Source: Eutrophomonas brisbanensis (lineage in GTDB: Bacteria > Pseudomonadota > Gammaproteobacteria > Burkholderiales > Eutrophovitaceae). From it: a DNA stretch of 64,000 bases. A program made the translations under genes and the position numbers. The notes beneath the pieces are model-generated. The model had not been told where the DNA came from. It made no database searches and was given only the letters and a program-made list of their open reading frames with translations. The stretch lies in assembly GCA_038141705.1 (NCBI GenBank), contig JAYQIQ010000004.1:868001-932000 (forward strand), written 5' to 3'. The stretch's first letter is position 1; the number at the start of each line of letters is the position of its first letter. Below are positions 28,211 to 36,927 of this stretch, piece after piece.

Positions 28211-28863
28211 ACGTCGACACCGTATTGCAGTCGATATGCTTTTATTTTCTCCAAATTTTGCTTCAGATCATTTTGTTGTTCTAAAAAATTTACCAGGTCA
28301 GAGAGATTAAACATACTAATCACTTTGATTTGCAAATCCTCCTCTATCTCCTGAATCGCAGACCGCTCGCCCGTACCTTTTTCTTGGCGATCGAGACACA
28401 CAACAATCCCACAAACACTCGCACCGCTTGCCGAAATAATATCAACGGACTCTCGAACCGACGTCCCCGCTGATACAACATCATCAATAACCAAGACCCT
28501 TCCGGCGAGAGGCGCACCGATCGTCGTTCCACCCTCACCGTGATCTTTGGCTTCCTTTCGATTGAAGGCAAATGGAGTGTCTACCCCCCTATTGGCAAGC
28601 CCTATCGCTGTGGCAGCAGAAAGTGGTATACCCTTGTAAGCTGGGCCGTACAACATATCGAAGGAGATCCCGGATTCTAGTATCGCCTGCGCATAGAAAT
28701 TTCCGAGCTCGCGGAGCCTCTCTCCGGTATCGAAGAGTCCCGCATAAAAAAAATATGGAGATAGGCGGCCTGCTTTAGTTTTGAATTCTCCAAAACGCAG
28801 TACATTAGAGGAAAGTGCAAATTTAATAAAATCAGATTTCAGTTCTAATTTTCTATCCGTCAT
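28207..28863 (-). CDS. pyrE: Orotate phosphoribosyltransferase
   Basis: Pyrimidine synthesis: orotate plus PRPP to OMP. The 218-residue protein has the PRPP loop VLVIDDVVSAGTSVRES, KTKAGRLSPYFFYAGLFD at the N-terminus and LYGPAYKGIPLSAATA, plus the flexible catalytic loop FNRKEAKDHGEGG. The ATG at 28863 gives the usual N-terminus (MTDRKLELKSDFIKFAL); the frame extends 15 codons further but only inside xthA. Its start codon overlaps that of the divergent xthA by two bases. The 3' end overlaps gatB by 4 bp. Confidence 0.95.
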   Translation of the reverse strand: MTDRKLELKSDFIKFALSSNVLRFGEFKTKAGRLSPYFFYAGLFDTGERLRELGNFYAQAILESGISFDMLYGPAYKGIPLSAATAIGLANRGVDTPFAFNRKEAKDHGEGGTTIGAPLAGRVLVIDDVVSAGTSVRESVDIISASGASVCGIVVCLDRQEKGTGERSAIQEIEEDLQIKVISMFNLSDLVNFLEQQNDLKQNLEKIKAYRLQYGVDV

Positions 28864-29641
28864 GAGAATAATTTCACTAAATTTAAATGGTATTCGATCT
28901 GCCTTCAATAAAGGGGTTCGACCCTGGTTGGAAAACGCGAAGGCTGATGTGGTTTGTTTGCAAGAGTTAAAGGCCCAAGAAGATAAGTTGTCAGATGAAA
29001 TGAAGGCGTTTTCTAAATACCAAGGCTTTTTCCATTACGCGAAGCGACCTGGATACAGTGGTGTCGGGATCTATTGTACACACGAACCTGACGATGTCAT
29101 TTATGGTTTAAATATCGAGGATATCGATGCGGAGGGCAGATATATTGAAGCTCGGTTTGGTGACCTGTCAGTAATCTCCGTCTACGTGCCATCGGGATCG
29201 AGCTCAGATGAGCGATTACAAATCAAGTTTAGTTTTATGGAGCGATTTATTGCGCCTTTATACGAACTCATTCAGAGCGGACGGAAAGTCGTCATTTGTG
29301 GCGATTGGAATGTGGCACATAAAGAAATTGATCTCAAGAATTGGCGTTCGAATCAGAAGAATTCGGGGTTTCTTCCAGAGGAGCGGGATTGGTTTGATGG
29401 AATCATTCACAAGTTGGGGTATGTCGACGTGTTTCGATCTCTGAATCCTGAGCCAGACCAGTTCACATGGTGGTCAAACCGAGGCCAGGCTTGGGATAAG
29501 AACGTCGGGTGGAGAATCGATTATCAGTTAGCCTCGCCCAATATCGCTGGTTGCGCCGAACGCGAGGAAATTTACAAATCGGAGCGCTTCAGTGATCACG
29601 CTCCTTTGATCATTGATTACGACTACCGAATAAGATCTTAA
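28862..29641 (+). CDS. xthA: Exodeoxyribonuclease III
   Basis: AP endonuclease and 3'-5' exonuclease for base-excision repair. The protein is about 259 residues. MRIISLNLNGIRSAF and VVCLQELKAQED give the Asn and Glu metal ligands. RPGYSGVGIY, VVICGDWNVAHKEIDL (Asp/Asn), WRIDYQLAS and FSDHAPLIIDY (His) complete the active site. The ATG at 28862 is the true family start; earlier in-frame codons lie inside pyrE. ampG follows 3 bp after the stop. Confidence 0.95.
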   Translation: MRIISLNLNGIRSAFNKGVRPWLENAKADVVCLQELKAQEDKLSDEMKAFSKYQGFFHYAKRPGYSGVGIYCTHEPDDVIYGLNIEDIDAEGRYIEARFGDLSVISVYVPSGSSSDERLQIKFSFMERFIAPLYELIQSGRKVVICGDWNVAHKEIDLKNWRSNQKNSGFLPEERDWFDGIIHKLGYVDVFRSLNPEPDQFTWWSNRGQAWDKNVGWRIDYQLASPNIAGCAEREEIYKSERFSDHAPLIIDYDYRIRS

Positions 29642-29644
29642 GTA

Positions 29645-30973
29645 ATGGAAAGCCTTATCCAAAGTTTGCGTGTCTACACGAAGATACGTGTTATTAGGAT
29701 GCTCTTTCTAGGTTTTTCTGCGGGATTACCACTATTACTGCTACTGGGCACCTTATCCTTTCGCCTACGAGAGGCCGGACTAGATCCAGCACTCATAGGA
29801 TTCTTTTCTTGGATCGGCCTGACCTATGCCTTCAAGTGGGCATGGGCACCGCTAGTTGATCAGCTTCCGGTTCCCCTACTCACGAAGGCACTCGGAAGAA
29901 GAAGGTCTTGGCTTGTTTGCTCACAATTATTGGTAATTATTGGCTTAAGCGGTCTTGCCTTCAGCGACCCATCGATATCCATCACGGCAGTCATATGGTT
30001 TAGTCTCTTGACCGCTATCGGCTCTGCGACCCAGGACATAGCACTTGATGCTTTTCGAATCGAATCCGCTGGAACCGAAGATCAAGGAGCCATGGCTGCG
30101 ACCTACCAGATCGGATACCGAGTCGCTATGTTGGTCGCATCCGCGGGAGCACTGTTTTTAGCTGACCTGTTTTCGAGTAATAGTTCCGGCTATGACGACA
30201 CAGCCTGGTCCGTTAGTTATTTGATCATGGCAGGACTCATGTTAATCGGCGTAATTACTGCCTTACTATCCCCCGAGCCCAGAGTACCGTCGACATCCGA
30301 GGAAGAAATTAAATCAACAAACAGAGCGTCACCACTTTTGCGACTAAAAAGATGGTTAGTAAATGCAGGAATCATGCCGTTTGTAGATTTTGTCAAAAGA
30401 TATAAACAACAAGCAATACTAATTCTTGTCATGATTTCTATATACCGAATATCTGATGTCGTGATGGGGGTGATGGCCAACCCCTTCTACGTGGATATTG
30501 GTTTTTCTAAGCAAGAAATCGCCACAGTCACCAAACTATTCGGCGTAATTATGACTTTGTTAGGCGCTGTGATTGGTGGGGTTTTCGTCAAACATTTTGG
30601 CGCCCTCCGCATGCTCATTATCGGAGCGATACTCACAAGCAGTACAAATCTCCTATTCGCATGGCTCTCAAATATTGGAGCAAATATCCCGGCGCTCGTT
30701 CTTACGATATCCGCTGACAATTTGAGCGCTGGCCTGGCAACAGCCGCTTTTGTATCCTATCTCTCAGGGCTGACAAACATAAAGTATTCAGCCACCCAAT
30801 ATGCTTTATTCAGCTCTGTAATGCTTTTGATTCCAAAGTTCCTAGCTGGGTGGTCAGGAGTTTTTGTAGAAGAGCTCGGCTATGAGAATTTCTTTTTATT
30901 CTCCGCCGCTTTGGGCATTCCGGTGATTTTACTTTTGCTAATGTTATACCGACGCGGCATAAAGACTGCTTGA
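29645..30973 (+). CDS. ampG: AmpG-like major facilitator muropeptide permease
   Basis: A 442-residue membrane protein with about twelve to fourteen helices. It starts MESLIQSLRVYTKIRVIRML. LGFSAGLPLLLLLGTLSFRL, WAWAPLVDQLPVP, GRRRSWLV and ATQDIALDAFRIE are AmpG-family motifs (importer of anhydro-muropeptides for cell-wall recycling). Known AmpG proteins are longer or similar; a general MFS role cannot be excluded. The start is ATG, tightly behind xthA. Confidence 0.88.
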   Translation: MESLIQSLRVYTKIRVIRMLFLGFSAGLPLLLLLGTLSFRLREAGLDPALIGFFSWIGLTYAFKWAWAPLVDQLPVPLLTKALGRRRSWLVCSQLLVIIGLSGLAFSDPSISITAVIWFSLLTAIGSATQDIALDAFRIESAGTEDQGAMAATYQIGYRVAMLVASAGALFLADLFSSNSSGYDDTAWSVSYLIMAGLMLIGVITALLSPEPRVPSTSEEEIKSTNRASPLLRLKRWLVNAGIMPFVDFVKRYKQQAILILVMISIYRISDVVMGVMANPFYVDIGFSKQEIATVTKLFGVIMTLLGAVIGGVFVKHFGALRMLIIGAILTSSTNLLFAWLSNIGANIPALVLTISADNLSAGLATAAFVSYLSGLTNIKYSATQYALFSSVMLLIPKFLAGWSGVFVEELGYENFFLFSAALGIPVILLLLMLYRRGIKTA

Positions 30974-30998
30974 ATAAATTCATTTAAGAATTCATATT

Positions 30999-31597
30999 TT
31001 ATTTCTTATCAAAACGATAAATAGCGAGCATCCCAAGAAAATTTGGCAATGCCCTGATCGGATTACCTGCCTCATTCAAGACAATCCGATCAATGACATT
31101 CATATTGTGGGTATCACAAAACATCTCGAAATCCTTAATCGTCAGCACGTGTATGTTAGGAGTGTTGTACCACTCATACGGCAAGGATTTAGAAACGGGC
31201 ACTCTTCCCGTAAAAATTTGGATCCGATGTTTCCAAAAGCCAAAATTTGGAAATGTGACGATGACTTGCTTTCCAACACGGAGCATTTCACGAACGATCT
31301 TCTCAGTGTGGTGAACGGTTTGAAGTGTGAGCGACAGAATCACGTAATCAAAGGAGGAATCATTAAAGCCTGATAGACCACGCTCAAGATCAGCCTGCAC
31401 AACATTGATGCCATTCTTAACACTAGCGCGCACCTTAGCATCATCTAACTCTATCCCGTAGCCTGAAACCTTTCTCACATCTTGTAAATGCGATAGCAGT
31501 GCCCATCTCCACAACCCAAGTCTAAAACTCTTGCGCCTTGATCGATCAATCCAGAAATGATTTGATAGTCCCGTCTATTGGTCGCAGCTGCTCTCAT
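30999..31597 (-). CDS. metW: Methionine biosynthesis protein MetW, frame broken once
   Basis: Methyltransferase-fold protein that accompanies MetX and is needed for its full activity in some bacteria. MRAAATNRRDYQIISGLI starts it. VLDLGCGDGALLSHLQD is SAM motif I after repair. YVILSLTLQTVHH and VTFPNFGFWKHRIQIFTGRV are MetW hallmarks. One G is missing in the run near 31500-31503 (GDG-ALL). Corrected length is 199 residues, the usual size. It starts 1 bp after the metX stop, so translation is probably coupled. Confidence 0.93.
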
Positions 31598-31598
31598 A

Positions 31599-32731
31599 TC
31601 ACTGAAGCCCTTCCCATATGCGATCGAAGTAGGCGCGAATTAAATCGTGGTAAACAGCATCATCCATCAAGAATGCATCATGCCCATGCGGTGCTTCAAT
31701 CTCCGCATAAGAGACATTGAGTTGATTATCGACGAGTGCTTTCACTATTTCTCGGGAACGCTGTGGCGAAAATCTCCAATCTGATGTGAACGACACAACT
31801 AGATAATCTGACTGGCTCTTGGCTAGTGCTTTTGCAAGGTCACCCCCACTACTCGCCGCTGGATCAAAATAATCCAAAGCCTTAGTAATCCTCAGGTACG
31901 TGTTCGCATCAAAACTATCCGCAAACTTATCCCCCTGATAACGTAAGTAGGATTCGATTTGAAACTCGATATCGAGAGAAAACTTCAAGATATCTTCCCG
32001 TAGATTACGGCCAAACTTTTTGTTCATAGCATCGTCAGATAAATAGGTAATGTGCCCTATCATCCGAGCGATTTTTAGCCCTCTTCGCGGTACTACGCCG
32101 TGCTCATAAAAATTGCCATCGAAAAATTCTGGATCCGATGTAATCGCTTGACGAGCGACTTCATTAAATGCAATGTTTTGTGCAGAGAGCTTTGGTGCGG
32201 CCGCTACGACAATCGCATTTTTCACTTTTTCAGGTTTGTCTATCGTCCACTGCAGCGCCTGCATACCACCCAGACTCCCCCCATGACTGCAGCGAATTGC
32301 TGGATCCGCAATCGATCGGCCAGACGAGACTGCACCTCTACCCAATCCTCAACAGTCACAAATGGGAAAGACCCGCCCCATTGCTTACCGGTTACAGGAT
32401 TAATAGAGGAGGGTCCCGTTGATCCATGACACCCTCCAAGATTATTAACTCCAATCACAAAAAATCGATTGGTATCTAGCGGCTTGCCGGGTCCGACCAG
32501 ATTGTCCCACCAGCCAATATTTTTTTCATCTTCCTCATAAATGCCAGCCACATGGTGCGAAGCGTTAAGCGCATGACATACGAGAACCGCATTGCTGCAA
32601 TCAGCGTTTAACTCGCCGTACGTCTCATAAACGAGATCATAGCCTTGGAGAACAGCCCCACTTTTTAGGTGAATGTTCCCCGGAAAGTTCTCAAACTTCG
32701 GCGTGACAATCATGCTTGAGATAGTCGACAT
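31599..32731 (-). CDS. metX: Homoserine O-acyltransferase, frame broken once
   Basis: First step of methionine synthesis: acylates homoserine (succinyl or acetyl donor not decidable from this reading). SGAVLQGYDLVYETYGELNA, VLVCHALNASHHVAG and NNLGGCHGSTGPSS are present. GGSLGGMQALQW holds the Ser nucleophile, SDWRFSPQRS the Asp and APHGHDAFLMD the His. One G is missing in the homopolymer at 32277-32282. Corrected length is 377 residues, typical. The ATG at 32731 gives MSTISSMIVTP; the open frame upstream runs into lptE and is not family-like. Confidence 0.95.
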
Positions 32732-32747
32732 TATTGAATCGTGGTAA

Positions 32748-33255
32748 TCAATTACCACTGGCCCTGAAGAGAGCAGACACTCTAACAAGCAAAGCCCGGC
32801 TTGCCTCCGAATACATATCTTTAATGAGCGAATCCTCCTCCGAATTCTTCGCAACTAAATTATCGTCACTGTAAGTCATTAGCCTTCTAATCACCAATTG
32901 GTCGACGACCGCATCTACATCGGCTTCAGATTTAGTAATTTCGTACTCTAACTTTAGGAGCAACTCATACTCAGAAACCTTGCCCGTACTCGAAATTATA
33001 GAGTGCTTTTTCTCTAAATTTTCCTTCAAAATTTTAAGGCTGATACCGGCATCTCGCGGATCGGAGACCACATTCACCGTTTTCTTTCTTTTTAGTCGGT
33101 TCTTTGATTCGCTTCCCTACTTCTGAATTAGCTGATCCATCTATATAAATAGTATCGAAAGACAAATCAACTGATCCTCGCAAATGCCAGCCACATGCCC
33201 CGATACTGACGATAAGTAAACATGATAAAAGCAATCGGATTATGTGCGTTTTCAT
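32748..33255 (-). CDS. lptE: LPS-assembly lipoprotein LptE, frame broken once
   Basis: Outer-membrane lipoprotein that plugs the LptD channel for lipopolysaccharide export. The signal peptide ends in the lipobox IGAC (Cys21), followed by GWHLRGSVDLSFDTIYIDG, a typical LptE start. The later part (VVSDPRDAGISLKIL, YEITKSEADVDAVVDQLVI) matches the family. The frame breaks near 33080-33096 in an A-rich stretch, where one extra base is likely. Corrected length is 168 residues, normal. Position just after leuS is the standard order. holA, often next, is absent. Confidence 0.88.
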
Positions 33256-33266
33256 TTGGTCACCTA

Positions 33267-35876
33267 TCAGACAGCTACCACATTAACAAGTCGGCCTGGA
33301 ACCACGATCACTTTTTTGATCGCCAAACCGTCAGTGTGAGCCGCCGTTACAGAATCACTCAAGGCTAAAGTTTCTATCTGCTCTTTTGTTGCATCCGCCG
33401 GTACTAAAATTTTACCTCTCAATTTGCCGTTGATTTGTACTACCAATTCGATTTCATCCTGGATTAAAGCCATTTCCTCAACCTCTGGCCAATTCGAGTA
33501 CTGGATGTCACCCTTGTACCCCAAGCAACGCCAAAGCTCATCAGTAACATGAGGAACAATTGGAAACAGTATTCTTAGGAGAATACTGAATCCCTCAAAT
33601 TTCACTTTAATAACATCTGGGCTATCAGAGGAAACTAACTCGTCATTCTCTAACGCATTGAGAATTTTCATAGCCGCAGACGCTACGGTGTTGAATCGCA
33701 TTCTTTGATAATCAAAATTTGCCTGCTTCAAGGCGAGATGTATTTCTCGCCTGGCGTTCGCTACATTTTTCGAAAGCGATCCCGTAATATCTACCGAAGT
33801 ATGTACGCCAGCCCCATCCTGCATCTCAGCACCGTAACGCCAAACCCGTTTTAAGAATCGGTACGACCCTTCTACTCCATCATCATTCCAAGCAAGTGTA
33901 TCTTCTGGTGGGGCGGTAAACATCATAAAGAAACGGGCTGTATCCGCTCCGTATTTGTCTATCAGAAACTGCGGGTCGACCCCATTGTTTTTTGATTTGG
34001 ACATGGTGCGGATACCTGCAGTCTCTACCGGCTTACCGTCAGAGAGCGCTACTTGACCCGTACGTTTTCCCGACTCATCTACCAAAATATCTATATCTTT
34101 CGGGTTAAAGTAGGATATCCGGCCAGATACCTCGTTTCGGAAAAATACTTCGTTTAGCACCATGCCTTGCGTGAGGAGATTAGAAAACGGTTCATCTAAA
34201 TTTATCACTCCTAAATCACGCATCACCTTGGTCCAAAACCGCGAGTAGAGTAAATGTAATATGGCATGCTCAATCCCGCCGATGTATTGATTAACAGGCA
34301 ACCAATAGTTGGCTCGATCATCTAGCATTGCGTCCGAAGAATCAGAGCTGGCGTACCGCAAGAAATACCACGAGGAGTCAACAAACGTATCCATCGTATC
34401 TGTTTCGCGACGCGCATCGCCGCCACATTTCGGACACTTGCAATTTAAAAAGCTATCTAGCTTGTTGAGCGGATTTCCCGATCCATCCGGCACACAATCT
34501 TCCGGCAGCACTACTGGAAGATCCGATTCGGGCACAGGAACGTCTTCACAAACTGGGCAGTGAATTATTGGGATAGGAGTTCCCCAATACCGCTGGCGAG
34601 AAATTCCCCAATCGCGTAAACGCCATTGAATATGTTTCTCGCCGAGATTCGCATTCAAAAGATCTTCGGTTATTTTCTGGCAAGCGTCAGCGAAACTAAG
34701 TCCATCATACCGCCCTGAATTCACGCATACGCCTTTTGAGGCATACCACTCTTGCCAGGCATCAACTGAAAAATCCTGGCCTTCGGTTTTTATTACTTGT
34801 TGAATCGCGATATCATATTTTTTTGCAAACGCGAAGTCTCTCTCGTCATGGCCAGGCACTCCCATGACCGCACCTTCCCCATAAGTCATGAGCACGTAAT
34901 TACCGACCCAGACCTCAACCTCTCTACCGTCAATTGGATGCTTTACGAATACTCCGGTGGGAACGCCTTTTTTTTCCATAAGCGCCATATCTGCTTCCAT
35001 GGTGCTGCCCTGTTTACACTCCTCGACAAACTCGGCTACTTTTGGGTTTTTTGAAGCGACATACTGAGCAATTGGGTGCTCGGCTGCTACCGCACAGAAT
35101 GTAACTCCCATCAACGTATCTGGCCTCGTGGTAAAGACGCTTAATACTTGATCATCCCCACCGAGCGAGTAGGGAAACGATATCAACGCGCCCTCACTTT
35201 TTCCGATCCAATTAGCCTGCATAGTTTTCACGCGCTCAGGCCATCCGCCGAGAGTATTCAGAGCTTCGAGTAACTCAGGCGCATAGTCGGTTATACGCAT
35301 GTAATACATCGGGATCTCTCTTTTCTCAACGATAGCGCCCGTTCGCCACCCCTTGCCATCGATTACTTGCTCATTAGCAAGAACCGTCTGATCAATCGGA
35401 TCCCAATTAACAACTCCCGTTTTTTTATAAACGAGTCCTCGTTCGAACATCTTCACAAATAACCATTGGTTCCATTTGTAATAACTCGGATCACACGTTG
35501 CCAACTCTCGGCTCCAATCGATAGCGAACCCTAGAGACTGAAGTTGTTTCTTCATGTAAGCAATATTGTCGTAGGTCCACTTAGCTGGTGGCACGCCATT
35601 CGCCATGGCCGCATTCTCAGCGGGCAACCCAAACGCGTCCCAACCCATTGGCTGCAGCACGTTAAACCCCTTCATGCGGTGATAACGAGTCAAAACATCA
35701 CCTATGGTGTAATTTCTGACGTGTCCCATATGTAACTTCCCAGACGGGTAGGGAAACATCGAGAGACAGTAGTATTTATCTTTTCCCTCGAGCTCTTCCG
35801 CTTTAAATGCGTTTGTTTCAGTCCAGCGCTTCTGCGCTTCCGACTCTATCAGCGAGGGGTGATATTGACTTTCCAT
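33267..35876 (-). CDS. leuS: Leucyl-tRNA synthetase
   Basis: Class I aminoacyl-tRNA synthetase of 869 residues, the full bacterial length. PYPSGKLHMGHVRNYTIGDV contains the HIGH motif. The editing domain has TTRPDTLMGVTFCAVAAEHP. MSKSKNNGVDP is the KMSKS loop. The zinc-binding CPVCEDVPVP and CKCPKCGGDA segments are present, and the C-terminal anticodon domain ends with INGKLRGKILVPADA. The ATG start is clear. A TATAAT (minus strand, 35905-35910) 30 bp upstream may be its -10 box. Confidence 0.97.
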   Translation of the reverse strand: MESQYHPSLIESEAQKRWTETNAFKAEELEGKDKYYCLSMFPYPSGKLHMGHVRNYTIGDVLTRYHRMKGFNVLQPMGWDAFGLPAENAAMANGVPPAKWTYDNIAYMKKQLQSLGFAIDWSRELATCDPSYYKWNQWLFVKMFERGLVYKKTGVVNWDPIDQTVLANEQVIDGKGWRTGAIVEKREIPMYYMRITDYAPELLEALNTLGGWPERVKTMQANWIGKSEGALISFPYSLGGDDQVLSVFTTRPDTLMGVTFCAVAAEHPIAQYVASKNPKVAEFVEECKQGSTMEADMALMEKKGVPTGVFVKHPIDGREVEVWVGNYVLMTYGEGAVMGVPGHDERDFAFAKKYDIAIQQVIKTEGQDFSVDAWQEWYASKGVCVNSGRYDGLSFADACQKITEDLLNANLGEKHIQWRLRDWGISRQRYWGTPIPIIHCPVCEDVPVPESDLPVVLPEDCVPDGSGNPLNKLDSFLNCKCPKCGGDARRETDTMDTFVDSSWYFLRYASSDSSDAMLDDRANYWLPVNQYIGGIEHAILHLLYSRFWTKVMRDLGVINLDEPFSNLLTQGMVLNEVFFRNEVSGRISYFNPKDIDILVDESGKRTGQVALSDGKPVETAGIRTMSKSKNNGVDPQFLIDKYGADTARFFMMFTAPPEDTLAWNDDGVEGSYRFLKRVWRYGAEMQDGAGVHTSVDITGSLSKNVANARREIHLALKQANFDYQRMRFNTVASAAMKILNALENDELVSSDSPDVIKVKFEGFSILLRILFPIVPHVTDELWRCLGYKGDIQYSNWPEVEEMALIQDEIELVVQINGKLRGKILVPADATKEQIETLALSDSVTAAHTDGLAIKKVIVVPGRLVNVVAV

Positions 35877-35904
35877 GGTCTGACCTACGATAAAATAATG
35901 CCTA

Positions 35905-35910
35905 ATTATA
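35905..35910 (-). promoter_or_regulatory. Candidate -10 box for leuS-lptE-metX-metW
   Basis: TATAAT on the minus strand, 29 bp before the leuS ATG in the 140-bp spacer shared with the divergent phosphoribulokinase gene. The -35 region is weak. Confidence 0.35.
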
Positions 35911-36016
35911 ACTTTCCGTCCAGCCTTATCGTATATAAGTAGGCCTAGGATAAAGCGGACAGATTATTTTTTAATCCTCATCCAATAAATAGCTGGAAAC
36001 GAGAGCCACAAAAAAC

Positions 36017-36886
36017 ATGTCAAGAAATTTCCCTATCGTCTCGATAACTGGTGCCTCAGGCGCTGGGACTACCACGGTCCACAAAGTTATCGTTGATATC
36101 TGCCAGTCGCTAGGGGTTAGAGCGGCATTTGTTGAGGGAGATAGCTTCCATCGTTACGACAGATCCGAAATGGCTGCTCTTATTAAGGAATGGGAGCGAA
36201 CAGCAGGAAGAGCCATCAGCCACTTTGGGCCTGAAGCGAATCTCCTCTCAGAACTCGAAGCACTATTCCAGCGATTTGGAAAGTCGGGAAGCGGCAGGAT
36301 TCGTCACTATATCCACAACGAAGGGGAAGCCAGCATTCATGGAGGACAGCCAGGAACATTTACAGGCTGGAAAGATATTGACGCAGGAACAAAGATGCTG
36401 GTGTACGAAGGGTTACACGGTGGCGCGAAAGTCGATGATATAGATATCGCGCATCATGTTGATCTTCTGATTGGTGTCACTCCAATCGTCAACCTTGAGT
36501 GGATACAAAAATTGCACCGCGATCAGAATGAACGGGGACGATCGGTAGAGGATGTGACTGACACGATTCTTCGACGAATGCCCGACTACATCAAATATAT
36601 CGTCCCTCAATTCTCACAAACAGACATCAATTTTCAGCGTATCCCGCTCGTAGACACATCGAACCCTTTTGCTGAGCGCGACATTCCCGACCCAGAGGAA
36701 AGTCTAGTGATTATTCGATTTCGAATACCAGATGCATTTGAAATGAGACAACTTCTCGACAGCTTTGAGTTTTCGCGAATTAGTCGTAGCGACTCACTGG
36801 TGATTAGAGGCGAAGACCTGCCCTCTGCGATGCGAACTATCCTATCGCCCCGGATTGAAAAGTTACTACGTGATAGCGAATCATAG
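36017..36886 (+). CDS. prkB: Phosphoribulokinase, class I (octameric proteobacterial type)
   Basis: Phosphorylates ribulose 5-phosphate to ribulose 1,5-bisphosphate, the CO2 acceptor. The 289-residue length and GASGAGTTTVHKVI P-loop (10-23) fit class I enzymes. FVEGDSFHRYDR holds the catalytic acid, followed by ISHFGPEANLLSELEALF, LVYEGLHGGAKVDDIDIAHH (Walker B) and RRMPDYIKYIVPQFSQTDIN. No RuBisCO gene is in the window, so a Calvin cycle is possible but unproven; distant prk homologues exist in heterotrophs. The ATG start is clear. Confidence 0.92.
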   Translation: MSRNFPIVSITGASGAGTTTVHKVIVDICQSLGVRAAFVEGDSFHRYDRSEMAALIKEWERTAGRAISHFGPEANLLSELEALFQRFGKSGSGRIRHYIHNEGEASIHGGQPGTFTGWKDIDAGTKMLVYEGLHGGAKVDDIDIAHHVDLLIGVTPIVNLEWIQKLHRDQNERGRSVEDVTDTILRRMPDYIKYIVPQFSQTDINFQRIPLVDTSNPFAERDIPDPEESLVIIRFRIPDAFEMRQLLDSFEFSRISRSDSLVIRGEDLPSAMRTILSPRIEKLLRDSES

Positions 36887-36927
36887 AACTCTGATAACTT
36901 GTCTGGATCAACCAAAAAGAAAAGTTA

